Origin: Onthophagus taurus
Taxonomy: Eukaryota; Arthropoda; Insecta; Coleoptera; Scarabaeidae
Direction: 5' to 3'
DNA: 64,000 nucleotides
NCBI RefSeq assembly: GCF_036711975.1
Contig: NC_091972.1
Location: 1,555,001-1,619,000, forward strand
Both the position numbers and the translations under genes were made by a program. The notes under the pieces are model-generated. The model was not told where the DNA came from, ran no database searches, and worked only from the letters and a program-made list of their open reading frames with translations. Positions 18,195-29,041 of the stretch are shown one piece after another. Position 1 is the first letter of the stretch, and each line of letters starts with the position of its first letter.

Positions 18195-18602
18195 AGATCA
18201 CTATGTTGCATATTTTTATTGCACTAAAACTAGAACTAACGCTAGACCTAGAACTAGAAAGTATCGGGTTTAGCCGTGCGTCTTCAGACACACGGCTAAA
18301 CCCGAATATTTCTAGTTTTAGGTCTAGTGTTAGTTCTAGTTTTATACTATCACTAGAACTAACACAAGATCTGGAACTAGAATCATTCGGGTTTAGCCGT
18401 CTTGAGAGACGTGCGGCTAAATCCAAATGTTTCTAGTTCTCGGTCTAGTGTTAATTCTAGAATTGCACTATCACTAGAACTAACACAAGACCTAGAACTA
18501 GAATCATTCGGGTTTAGCCGTCTTGACAGACGTGCGGCTAAACCCGACTGTATCTAATTCTAGGTCTGGTGTTAATTCCAGTTTTACACTAGCACTATCT
18601 AA
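18195..18602. repeat. CTAG-family repeat block with strong hairpins
   Basis: Three palindromic units, each with arms of CTAGAACTAACACTAGACC type and a centre such as GGTTTAGCCGTGCGTC followed by its inverse ACGGCTAAACCCG. Open frames on both strands are repeat by-products. Confidence 0.75.
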
Positions 18603-18603
18603 A

Positions 18604-19014
18604 GCGTGTCCCGTATCTTCCGCATCAGAGCATTATACGGTTGTAGGATACATTATTCAGAAGCGATTTTTCTAATAAATTTTTTTCGAAATGTTTATAA
18701 TAACCGCACGGGAACTGTTTTTCGGCGTCCATTGGCAAATCGTAAATCAGATTCAGGTAATTGGCCCAACCGTCGGCCGGACCGCCGATCAAAACACGTT
18801 TCCCACATGTACTTACCAATAGATTCGACACGCAAAGAGAAATACACTTTTTTCGTGAATCAAAATCGTCTGTTTTTGGATAAAAGCGGAGAATTTTAAA
18901 CAGTTCCCGTGCGGTTATTATAAACATTTCAAAAAAATTTCATTAGAAAAATCGCTTCAGAATAATGCATCCTTCAACCGTTAATGCTCTGATGCGGAAG
19001 ATACGGGACACCTG
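18604..19014. mobile_element. MITE with about 115-bp inverted repeats
   Basis: The left arm (18604-18718: GTGTCCCGTATCTTCCGCAT and onward) is repeated inverted at 18900-19014 with a few indels. The right end GGGACACCTG followed by TA resembles the CAGGGTGTCC ends of the larger Tc1/mariner-related elements here. The centre (18719-18899) is unique and non-coding. The left terminal bases have decayed. Confidence 0.7.
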
Positions 19015-19024
19015 TATATCTAAG

Positions 19025-19118
19025 AGAACGCAATTGATAATACTTGTCTGAATACTCAAATTTTTATTTTGGCCAGCATCCCAGAAACGTCTAATGACCG
19101 GTCTTGCTGAGACACCTG
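19025..19118. mobile_element. Terminal fragment of a long-TIR Tc1/mariner-related element
   Basis: This piece reads AGAGAACGCAATTGATAATAC, then GGCCAG, CCCAGAAACGTCTAATGACC and GAGACACCTG before TA. It matches the right ends of the elements at 30833-32616 and 35153-36618. Only the last 90 bases or so are present. Confidence 0.65.
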
Positions 19119-19334
19119 TATATTTATCTAAAAAAAAAAGACTAACATAAAGTAAAAAATAAATTAGGTGCAGATTTTTGGAGATGGCCAAAGATGAATC
19201 CAGAGGGATACCGAACAAAAGATATTAAATTAAATAACTTAGAGTTACTTTGTATATTTATTAATAAAATTCCTATTCTTCAATGTAATATAAAAATAAT
19301 AAAATAATTTATGTTTTAAAAAAACACCTTTGAT

Positions 19335-20568
19335 TTATTCAGACTGTTCCTTATAAAGTGAAATGTGTTGGAATTTTATGGCTTCTAATCCATAACTAGT
19401 TGTATTTGGAAGTAGGTATCTTGCAAAAATTTCTAAACACTTTGGATTTTTTGGAAGAAATTTTTGTAAAACATCTAAAAAATGAAAAATAAAATTATAT
19501 AATTACAATATAAATTATTGTTTTACCATTTAAAGGTGGTTTATGTGAATGAAGTGCACTTGGAACACTAACAACAACTTTTCCATCCATTATTGACGAA
19601 AATTTAGTGACATCTCTAGCAGCAAATAAAATTTGTTCGAATGGTTGTTTACCGGGTGGTTCAGAAAAATTGCAAATTGTTTCACCTTTCTTAGTAATCT
19701 ACAATTCTTGTTATCAACACTAACTTAATTATAAAATTGTATTTAATACCTTTAACCAAAACCAAGTTGCAAAATATTCCACACCCCATTTTTTGAAAAT
19801 ATCATTTTTAAGACTATTTATATTTGATTTAGCATTAGTACACCAAACCACAATTAAACTTCCATCATGAATTAACGATTCAATAGGAATATCCAATAAA
19901 TTGTTGTTGTACAGCATGTTATAACCATCATTAGACTTTTTTCTTTTACGTCTAATGTATTTATTCCACCAGGGTGGATCAATTATTACTAAATCAAATA
20001 TATTATCAAAACCTAATTTATCACCTATCACATTTACATTAGAACAATAAAATTTACAATCCTTTGGAAATAAGAACTCGGTATTTTTTAATGTCACATT
20101 TATAGCCACATCTTTTTGATTCTCTCCTTTTATTCCCTCTATATCACATTCCGATGATTCTCTATAAATCATATCAGATAATTTTAAGGCAGTTTCGTTT
20201 CCTTTAGCGTCATAATCATTTAGGTTTACCAAAAGAGCACTCCTTTCAATTAATTCTTTCTTGACCATCTCATATATTGATTTAATTCTTCCTATCTAAA
20301 TCAAAAAAAATTAATAATTAATATAATCTCAGAAAATACTTACCGAACAAGTAAGTTCTTGAAATTTTTCTTTGGTATCTTCTTTAGTGTCATCACCTTT
20401 CTTCTTTACAATTTTCTTATTAACATAGGGATGGGAGATGTTAAAAAGATCCTCGTTCGCTTGATACGAAACAACATTACCGTCTTTTTCTACGGATTCA
20501 TAAATCGTTTTAATATATTTTTCGTGTGAAATAAAAATAGCATTATCATTTTCATATAAAACACTCAT
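19335..20568 (-). CDS. METTL4: METTL4 homolog (MT-A70-family methyltransferase)
   Basis: Four exons on the minus strand (20344-20568, 19750-20295, 19527-19698, 19335-19474) encode 360 aa with consistent phases. The catalytic DPPW motif is at about residues 181-184 (FDLVIIDPPWWNKYI), in an MT-A70 domain that continues through LIVVWCTNAKSN, FATWFWLK, VVVSVPSALHSHKPPL and the C-terminal CLEIFARYLLP block. METTL4 is known as an N6-adenine methyltransferase acting on U2 snRNA cap-proximal m6Am, with debated DNA 6mA activity. No signal peptide. It is shorter than the human protein at the N-terminus, as often in insects. It shares a short upstream region with PIGK. Confidence 0.93.
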
Positions 20569-20744
20569 ACTTAATCATAATCAAAAAGAAAAGTCTAAAA
20601 AAAGTAAGGTTATGTGATGTATAAGTGAGGTTATGTTTCACTACGGAGTAATGCGACATCTATTAGTATTAATTAGAATTAACAAAAATTGATGTTTATT
20701 AATCTAACCTCAAAAATAACATTCAAAAAGTTATTTGTAAAGAA
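20569..20744. promoter_or_regulatory. Bidirectional METTL4/PIGK promoter interval, 176 bp
   Basis: The two start codons face away from each other and are 176 bp apart, so both promoters and both 5' UTRs must lie here unless an upstream non-coding exon exists. Two copies of a GGTTATGT motif (about 20607 and 20629) are visible. No TATA box is obvious. Shared regulation is inferred. Confidence 0.6.
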
Positions 20745-21913
20745 ATGATTTGCTTTTTTAAATTAATAACATCGTTTTTAATCATTTCTAACGTCTTAGC
20801 TGATAATGTAATGATTTTAATTATTTGATTCCAAATAATAAATAATTAATTTTTTAGGCTTTGGAGCAATTTGCTGCTAATAGTAAGGGGCACACAAATA
20901 ATTGGGCCGTTTTAGTAGACACTTCAAGATTTTGGTTTAATTATCGTCATGTTGCAAATGTTCTTTCAATTTATCGTAGTGTTAAAAGACTTGGAATTCC
21001 AGATAGTCAAATTATCCTTATGATTGCTGATGATATGGCTTGTAATCCGAGGAATCCTCGCCCAGCTACAGTTTTTAATAACGCGAAGCAACATATTAAC
21101 GTGTACGGAGATGATGTGGAGGTAGATTATCGAGGATATGAAGTTACTGTTGAGAATTTTATACGAGTATTAACAGGGCGTTTACCTCCTGAAACTCCGC
21201 GATCAAAGCAGCTACTTACTGATGAAGGGAGTAATATTTTGATTTATTTAACTGGGCATGGGGGTGATGGATTTTTAAAATTCCAAGATTCTGAGGAAAT
21301 AACCAGTCAAGAAATGGCTGATGCCTTAGAACAAATGTGGCAAAAACAACGATATAATGAAATATTTTTTATGATTGATACATGTCAAGCTGCCTCAATG
21401 TATGAAAAGTTTTATTCACCTAATATTTTAGCTGTTGGTAGCAGTTTAGTTGGTGAAGATTCGTTATCTGTAAATTTGAAAGGATTTTAAATATTATTTT
21501 ATTTATATTTATTTTTTTTAGCATCATGTTGATGCATCAATTGGAGTGTATATTATAGATCGTTATACTTATTATGCTCTTGAATTCTTGGAACAATGTG
21601 GAGCTGGAAGTAAAAGAACCATGGCTGAATTTGTATGTTTGTTATTTTTTTTTAACTATTTTAATATTTCGTTTAATTTTAGCTGAGGGTTTGTCCAAAA
21701 TCCCAATGTATTTCAACAGTTGGTATAAGAACTGATTTATTTAAACGAAGATTAACTGAAGTACCAATAACGGACTTTTTTGGGTCAGTTCGACCTGTTG
21801 AATTAACAGTATTAAATAACCACACCATTCCAATAATTAAAAACGTAAATAAACCCAAAGATAGCGTTTTAAAGAAAAATAAGTACAGTTTTGTACCTGC
21901 TTTATCATATTAG
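20745..21913 (+). CDS. PIGK: PIGK/GPI8, catalytic subunit of the GPI-anchor transamidase
   Basis: Four exons (20745-20807, 20858-21469, 21522-21632, 21683-21913) encode 338 aa. Exon 1 is almost exactly a signal peptide ([19 protein letters not shown]). The caspase-like C13 peptidase domain follows: [18 protein letters not shown], the catalytic His in LTGHGGDGF and the catalytic Cys in [11 protein letters not shown]. The conserved [13 protein letters not shown] and [19 protein letters not shown] blocks close it. It cleaves the GPI-attachment signal and joins the anchor in the ER lumen. I see no hydrophobic C-terminal membrane segment, unlike human PIGK. AATAAA is at 21948. Its last exon has two decayed tandem copies downstream. 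Confidence 0.95.
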
Positions 21914-22457
21914 TTTTTATTAGCATTTTGAAATAGTCAAATTTTTCAATAAAAAGAAATTAACAAGCTGAGTAGAATTTATTTCAAACACAACACTGAG
22001 TAACAATCATTATAAAAAAAGATATACAAAAATACAACCATTGAATAAGTCATATTATCAATTTTTTACTATAACATTAGGCACAGTAATAAAAAAATAA
22101 TTGCTGTCTCTAAAATTCTTTTTGTTATTAGTAGTTTTACAATAAAAGAAATTGTGTAAGCACATTAGAGTACTAAAGATCAAGAATAATATTGCAAAAG
22201 CATCCAAAAATTCTCTTTTTATTCGAAAATGCCTGCATCACTACTTTATTATGAGTATGAGTATCTGTAGGCTTAATATTCAATGTTAATCTTCAGACTA
22301 GAAAATATTACTCACACAATATTTAAACAACTCACATAATAAAAATATTAGAAAGTGTAATTGATAAAAATAAAGCTAATTTATAAAAATTTGTGTAAAA
22401 GAAATAAATAAAAAAAAATTAAAATTCAAATGCTTCTTGTCATCTCTTCACCCTGAC

Positions 22458-23630
22458 TTAATGCCCATCCTAAAAAAACATAAATTAATTAAAATCTTTA
22501 CATCATTACTCAACTTACCTTTCTTGGTTGTGGTTGCAAAACTTGTCCAGCAAATGATGTTAATAAAGATCCAACACTTCCCAATCCTCCAACAGATCCT
22601 TGTCCTCCAATATTACTTGGATTTAATGGTTGTTGTGGTTGCGCCTGAGTTTGTCCTTGAGTAAATGAAGATAACAATCCACCCAAAACTCCTAAAGTAT
22701 CTGGTTGTTGTTGTTGCTGAGGTTGTTGATATTGTTGTTGAGGGGGTGGTTGTTGCTGCTGCTGTTGAGTTTGAGGAGATGTAGTCAAAGTGGAAAGCAA
22801 GGAACCTAAGCTGCCAAGCACATCAGGCTGGTTTTGGGAAGGTTGTTGCAGTGGTTGTTGTTGCTGATATTGTTGATTTGGCTGATTTTGTTGTAATGGA
22901 GCTCGAGGGGGAGTTGTTAAAGTATTTAGTAACGTACCCAAACTTCCCATTATATCAGGGCCAGCTTGAGTTGGTTGTTGGGTTTGATTTTGATGAGATG
23001 AAGGGATATTAGGTTGCTGCTGGTAATTTTAAGGTTGTTGTTGCGATTGCTGTTGAGGCTGGTTAATAAATTAGTATTATTTGATTTTTACAATTTTCAT
23101 GAAAAACATTATAGAAACTTACATTGTTTCCTCCACTTGTTAATGATGATAACAGTTTTTCTGCCATCCCACTTGCTATTGCTCCTTGAATTACAGTTTG
23201 AGCTGAACCCAAGAAAGAATCTAAACTTGATTCACCTTTTTGATTCCAAAATTAGAAATATTTGCATTTCATAAAAAGATGTTATATTAAATAACATAAT
23301 AAAAACAACACTACAAGCAATTCTTAACAGCAAATTACAAACATTGTTTAGCATTGTTGACCAAAAATAAATAAAGTCTAAACTTTATCAACAAATTTTT
23401 AACAAATTTAATCCACATGTCCACGTGAAGGAGGTTGCTCCATAAGGTCCTGAGCCAAACTGATTTGGAGGAGGACCATATTGATTTGGTGGAGGACCAT
23501 ATTGATTTGATGGAGGACCATCTTGACTTGGAGGTGACCCATGAGGTTCATATCCCGGAGGTCCAAAATTTGCAGGACCTTGTGATGGAATATTACTTTG
23601 AGGAGCCATTGGTGTATCTTGTTGGGTTGG
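22458..23630 (-). pseudogene. Galectin tail copy 1 (no lectin domain)
   Basis: Exon equivalents on the minus strand are part of exon 4 (about 23400-23630), exon 5 (23123-23245), exon 6 (22519-23058) and exon 7 (22458-22469). Damage compared with the 26289-28136 gene: a small deletion shifts the frame at the Pro-rich end of exon 4, the exon-5 acceptor AG is changed to GG, and exon 6 has a TAA stop at 23029-23031. The 146-aa open stretch 22510-22950 still encodes the Gln/Pro-rich sequence. No promoter or start exon is attached. Confidence 0.88.
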
Positions 23631-23647
23631 GATTCATTTAATTTTAG

Positions 23648-23873
23648 CTGAGGGTTTGTCCAAAATCACAATGTATTTCAACAGTTTGTATAAGATTTAT
23701 TTAAACGAAGATTAACTGAAGTACCAATAACGGACTTTTTTGGGTCAGTTCGACCTGTTGAATTAACAGTATTAAATAACCACACCATTCCAATAATTAA
23801 AAACATAAATAAACCTAAAGATAGCGTTTTAAAGAAAAATAAGTACAGTTTTGTACCTGCTTTATCATATTAG
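23648..23873 (+). pseudogene. PIGK exon-4 copy 2
   Basis: Copy of PIGK 21683-21913 with an intact acceptor (TTTTAG before CTGAGGGTTT) but small deletions soon after (GTTGGTATAAG changed to GTTTGTATAAG, with loss of the following ACTG). The frame is therefore lost before the conserved FKRRLTEVP block. The stop and 3' UTR copy remain. Confidence 0.88.
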
Positions 23874-24407
23874 TTTTTTATTAGCATTTTGAAATAGTCA
23901 AATTTTTCAATAAAAAGAAATTAACAAGCTGAGTAGAATTTATTTCAAACACAACACTGAGTAACAATCATTATAAAAAAAGATATACAAAAATACAACC
24001 ATTGAATAAGTCATATTATCAATTTTTTACTATAACATTAGGCACAGTAATAAAAAAATAATTGCTGTCTCTAAAAATTTTTTTTGTTAGTATTACAATA
24101 TAAGAAATTGTGTAAGCACATTAGAGTACTAAAGATCAAGAATAATTTTGCAAAAGCATCCAAAAATTCCCTTTTTATTCGAAAATGCCTGCATCACTAC
24201 TTTATTATGAGTATCTGTAGGCTTAATATTCAATGTTAATCTTCAGACTAGAAAATATTACTCACACAATATTTAAACAACTCACATAATAAAAATATTA
24301 GAAAGTGTAAATGATAAAAATAAAGCTAATTTATAAAAATTGGTGTAAACGAAATAAATAAAAAAAAATTAAAATTCAAATGCTTCTTGTCATCTCTTCA
24401 CCCTGAC

Positions 24408-25590
24408 TTAATGCCCATCCTAAAAGCAAACATAACTTAATTAAAATCTTCACATCATTACTCAACTTACCTTTCTTGGTTGTGGTTGCAAAACTTGTCC
24501 AGCAAATGATGTTAACAAAGATCCAACACTACCCAATCCTCCAACAGATCCTTGTCCCCCAATATTACTTGGATTTAATGGTTGTTGTGGTTGCGCCTGA
24601 GTTTGTCCTTGAGTAAATGAAGATAACAATCCACCTAAAACTCCTAAAGTATCTGGTTGTTGTTGTTGCTAAGGTTGTTGATATTGTTGTTGTGGGGATG
24701 GATGTTGCTGCTGCTGTTGAGTTTGAGGAGATGTAGTCAAAGTGGAAAGCAAGGAACCTAAGCTGCCAAGCACATCAGGCTGGTTTTGGGAAGATTGTTG
24801 CAGTGGTTGTTGTTGCTGATATTGTTGGTTTGGCTGATTTTGTTGTAAAGGAGCTCGAGGGGGGGTTGTTAAAGTATTTAGTAATGTACCCAAACTTCCC
24901 ATTATATCAGGGCCAGCTTGAGTTGGTTGTTGGGTTTGGTTTTGATGAGATGAAGGGATATTAGGTTGTTGTTGGGGTTGCTGCTGGTAATTTTGGGGTT
25001 GTTGTTGCGATTGCTGTTGAGGCTGGTTAATAAATTAGTATTATTTGATTTTTACAATTTTCATGAAATACATTATAGAAACTTACATTGTTTCCTCCAC
25101 TTGTTAATGATGATAACAGTTTTTCTGCACTCCCACTTGCTATTGCTCCTTGAATTACAGTTTGAGCTGAACCCAAGAAAGAATCTAAACCTGATTCGCC
25201 TTTTTGATTCTAAAATTAGAAATATTTGCATTTCATAAAAAGATGTATTAAATAACATAATAAAAACAAAAGTACAAGCAATTCTTAACAGCAAATTACA
25301 AACATTGTTTAGCATTGCTGACCAAAAATAAATAAAGTCTAAACTTTATCAACAAATTTTTAACAAATTTAATCCACATGTCCAGGTGAAGGAGGTGTTG
25401 TAAGGTCCTGAGCCAAACTGATTTGGAGGAGGACCATATTGATTTGGTGGAGGACCATATTGATATGGAGGTGACCCATATTGTCCTTGAGGAGATCCAT
25501 GAGGTTCATATCCCGGAGGTCCAAAATTTGCAGGACCTTGTGATGAAATATTACTTTGAGGAGCCATTGGTGTATCTTGTTGGGTTGGTA
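24408..25590 (-). pseudogene. Galectin tail copy 2 (no lectin domain)
   Basis: Equivalents of exon 4 part (about 25365-25590), exon 5 (25087-25209, acceptor intact), exon 6 (24471-25022) and exon 7 (24408-24419). A TAG at 24669-24671 replaces CAG in the polyglutamine run of exon 6, and exon 4 has a frame shift near the Pro-rich end. The defects differ from copy 1, so the two copies decayed separately at least in part. Confidence 0.88.
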
Positions 25591-25605
25591 TTCATTTAAT
25601 TTTAG

Positions 25606-25755
25606 CTGAGGGTTTGTTCAAAATTCCATTGTATTTCAACAGTTGGTATAAGATTAAATAACCACACCATTCCAATAATTAAAAACATAAATAAACCTAA
25701 AGATGGCGTTTTAAAGAAAAATAAGTACGGTTTTGTACCTGCTTTGTCATATTAG
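25606..25755 (+). pseudogene. PIGK exon-4 copy 3, deleted
   Basis: The acceptor and first codons are kept, then about 80 bp are missing (GGTATAAGA joins directly to TTAAATAACC), which removes the [19 protein letters not shown] codons. The end of the exon and 3' UTR are present. Confidence 0.88.
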
Positions 25756-26288
25756 TTTTTATTAGCATTTTGAAATAGTCAAATTTTTCAATAAAAAGAA
25801 ATTAACAAGCTGAGTAGAATTTATTTCAAACACAACACTGAGTAACAATCATTATAAAAAAAGATATACAAAAATACAACCATTGAATAAGTCATATTAT
25901 CAATTTTTTACTATAACATTAGGCACAGTAATAAAAAAAATAATTGCTCTCTAAAATTTTTTTTGTTAGTAGTTTTACAATAAAAGAAATTGTGTAAGCA
26001 CATTAGAGTACTAAAGATCAAGAATAATTTTGCAAAAGCATCCAAAAATTCTCTTTTTATTCGAAAATGCCTGCATCACTACTTTATTATGAGTATGAGT
26101 ATCTGTAGGCTTAATATTCAATGTTCATCTTCAGACTAGAAAATATTACTCACACAACATTTAAACAACTTACATAATAAAAGTATTAGAAAGTGTAATT
26201 GATAAAAATAAAGCTAATTTATAAAAATTTGTGTAAAAGAAATAAATAAAAAAAATTAAAATGCTTCTTGTCATCTCTTCACCCTGAC

Positions 26289-28136
26289 TTAATGCCCATC
26301 CTAAAAACAAACATAAATTAATTAAAATCTTCACATCATTACTCAACTTACCTTTCTTGGTTGTGGTTGCAAAACTTGTCCAGCAAATGATGTTAACAAA
26401 GATCCAACACTTCCCAATCCTCCAACAGATCCTTGTCCTCCAATATTACTTGGATTTAATGGTTGTTGCGGTTGCGCCTGAGTTTGTCCTTGAGTAAATG
26501 AAGATAGCAATCCACCCAAAACTCCTAAAGTATCTGGTTGTTGTTGTTGCTGCTGAGGTTGTTGATACTGTTGTTGTGGGGGAGGTTGTTGCTGCTGCTG
26601 TTGAGTTTGAGGAGATGTAGTCAAAGTGGAAAGCAAGGAACCTAAGCTGCCAAGCACATCAGGCTGGTTTTGGGAAGGTTGTTGCGGTGGTTGTTGTTGC
26701 TGATATTGTTGATTTGGCTGATTTTGTTGTAATGGAGCTCGAGGGGGAGTTGTTAAAGTACTTAGTAATGTACCCAAACTTCCCATTATATCAGGGCCAG
26801 CTTGAGTTGGTTGTTGGGTTTGGTTTTGATGAGATGAAGGGATATTAGGTTGTTGTTGGGGTTGCTGCTGGTAATTTTGGGGTTGTTGTTGCGATTGCTG
26901 TTGAGGCTGGTTAATAAATTCGTATTATTTGATTTTTACATTTTTCATGAAAAACATTATAAAAACTTACATTGTTTCCTCCACTTGTTAATGATGATAA
27001 CAGTTTTTCTGCCATCCCACTTGCTATTGCTCCTTGAATTACAGTTTGAGCTGAACCCAAGAAAGAATCTAAACCTGATTCACCTTTTTGATCCTAAAAT
27101 TAGAAATATTTGCATTTCATAAAAAGATGTTGTATTAAATAACAAAATAAAAACAAGCAAACATTGTTTAGCATTGCTGATCAAAAATAAACAAAGTCTA
27201 AACTTTATCAACACATTTTTAACACATTTAACCTACATGTCCAGGTGGAGGAGGTGGTGCTCCATAAGGTCCTGGGCCAAATTGATTTGGAGGAGGACCA
27301 TATTGATTTGGAGGAGGACCATATTGATTTGGTGGAGGACCATATTGATTTGGAGGTGGCCCATATTGTCCTAGAGGAGGTCCTTGAGGTTCATATCCTG
27401 GAGGTCCAAAATTTGCAGGACCTTGTGGTGGAATATTACTTTGAGGAGCCATTGGTATATCTTGTTGGGTTGGAGCTTGAACTTTTGCATGTTGAGGTAC
27501 TTCTTCAAAAGAAATTAAAGATACAGAAACCTGTCCTTCAATTGATAGATGAGAAATATTTTTTATAGGGATTCTGTAAGGAAATTCGCAAAAATGTCTT
27601 CCATTAATTGCAATCTGAAAAAAAAATCATGATTAGTCATTTCATGGGAAGGTCACAATAATTATTAGAGCTGAAATAAGATTTCTTTTTTTAGTGATTA
27701 CATACTTTATATTCGGAGTTATCAGCAAATATAACAATTTCGAAATTTTCCCCAGGTTGGATGGGCAAGTCTCCTTTGTCTTGTTCCGCGCCCCAAATAC
27801 CACCTTCATAAGAATTTCTAGCTACATATCCTTCTAATAGCCTTACAGATAAATGTAGGCCAATGTCATCTTTATTTTCATTTGTAACCAAATTAAAATC
27901 AATCCTTTGGAAATGAAGCATTAATCAAAAAATTGATAAACCTTTTTGTATAAGGATGTTTCTCACCTTTCAGCTTGGGGTGCAGCACTTCCTTGTACTC
28001 TTATCAATTTACCACTAGAAAACCCATTTCCAATTGACCCTAAATAAGGTATGGGCTGTAATAAAAGAACGTTTTAATTAACATTCTTAATTACTTGCAA
28101 TAATATCAAACTTACAGGATTTGTTATAGGGTCCAT
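26289..28136 (-). CDS. Galectin with Pro-rich and Gln/Pro-rich tail; two splice forms likely
   Basis: Exons on the minus strand: 28116-28136, 27967-28055, 27706-27904, 27228-27614. Read straight, exon 4 ends at a TAA (27228-27230), giving 231 aa. Within it, GGACAT followed by GTAGGT is a usable donor; splicing there joins in frame to 26971-27093, 26352-26906 and 26289-26300, giving a much longer protein ending RKDGH. One lectin domain: HLSVR, YVARNS, IWGAEQ and INGRHFCEF carry most sugar-contact positions, with Ser where Asn is usual in HxNxR. The tail has [13 protein letters not shown] repeats, then Gln-rich blocks with [13 protein letters not shown]. Galectins lack signal peptides and bind beta-galactosides; I see none here. 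Confidence 0.9.
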
Positions 28137-29041
28137 AGCTTAGTTGTAGTCTCGATAAAGATTAGCACAAGTGAACTTAGGATTACTGCAAAGGAGGAGG
28201 AGCCTTCATTCTGACTGTGCAGGAACGTATTAACATTTAAAATTTTAAAAATAAGTATTATTTCGATAATTATTTTTGTCCTCTATAAGTCCTCTAATGG
28301 TTTTTTTTTCTTAATCAGCGAATCAATAAAAATAAGACGTAGCTCTTTGCTAAAGACATTATTTTATCATTATTAATTGGAATTAGTTTAGTGAAGACCG
28401 TGTTGAGAATTTTCTTTGAAATTTAGAGTTGAAAATATTAATTTAACAGTTAAATTTATCTCTTTATAGATTACATATTATAAGAGTTATTGAAAGTGTT
28501 CCCCTCCTTAGTCCAATCCTGTGGTGAATCCCCACTTTTCTTTGAATTGCGTCGGCATTAGCCAAACACTATTTATAACACACTAAAAAAATCTATTTTT
28601 CTTGTAAAAACGAAATTGATTCTCTTAAAAAATTATCATTAATTATAATTCACGATAACAATAAAACTATCCATCAAAATCAATTTATTTTTTTTTTAAT
28701 ACATCATTTAATACATTTATAATAAAATTTTTAACAAATAGTTTTTAGCATAATTTTATTTATTTATTTAACGTGAAATGTTTGTTAATAATAAATTGCG
28801 TAATAAAATACAACAATTTTTTTAAATCATTACTTTATGCTTACACGATTTGCGGATAGATGGCGCATTCGTGTCGGATTTAGGATTAGAAGAAGGCTTT
28901 TGACCTTCATTGAGGTTACCTTCTCAGAAAAAAACCGCCCGGTTTAACACCCGATAAATACACAAAACAGTTACAATTCACTTGTGAGTGACCGCGCCTC
29001 ATTTTTCTAGATAACAACAACGTAAAGTCCGGAAGACGATT
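28137..29041. promoter_or_regulatory. Divergent galectin promoter interval
   Basis: 905 bp between two start codons pointing away from each other. AT-rich, except a patch at 28860-29040 next to the plus-strand galectin. No open frame. Shared regulation of the pair is plausible but inferred. Confidence 0.5.

Larger units (their letters stand above)
21680..27480. repeat. Tandem triplication: PIGK last exon plus galectin tail exons
   Basis: Three head-to-tail units begin at the PIGK exon-4 acceptor: about 21683, 23648 and 25606 (spacings 1965 and 1958 bp). Each holds a PIGK exon-4 copy on the plus strand, the PIGK/galectin intergenic sequence, and galectin exons 7 to part of 4 on the minus strand. 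Only the first PIGK exon joins a complete PIGK gene, and only the third galectin tail joins a galectin domain. Both internal junctions run from GTTGGGTTGG in galectin exon 4 into TTCATTTAATTTTAG of PIGK intron 3, so the second copy duplicated an already made junction. Confidence 0.93.

Noticed and set aside
18172-18436. Open frames on both strands rich in Leu/Ser/Glu (also 11390-11609, 2008-2244)
   Set aside because: They are translations of the CTAG palindromic repeat; the sequence is open in several frames because of its composition.
22437-23274. Plus-strand Leu/Val-rich open frames
   Set aside because: Antisense shadows of the Gln/Pro-rich galectin tail repeats.
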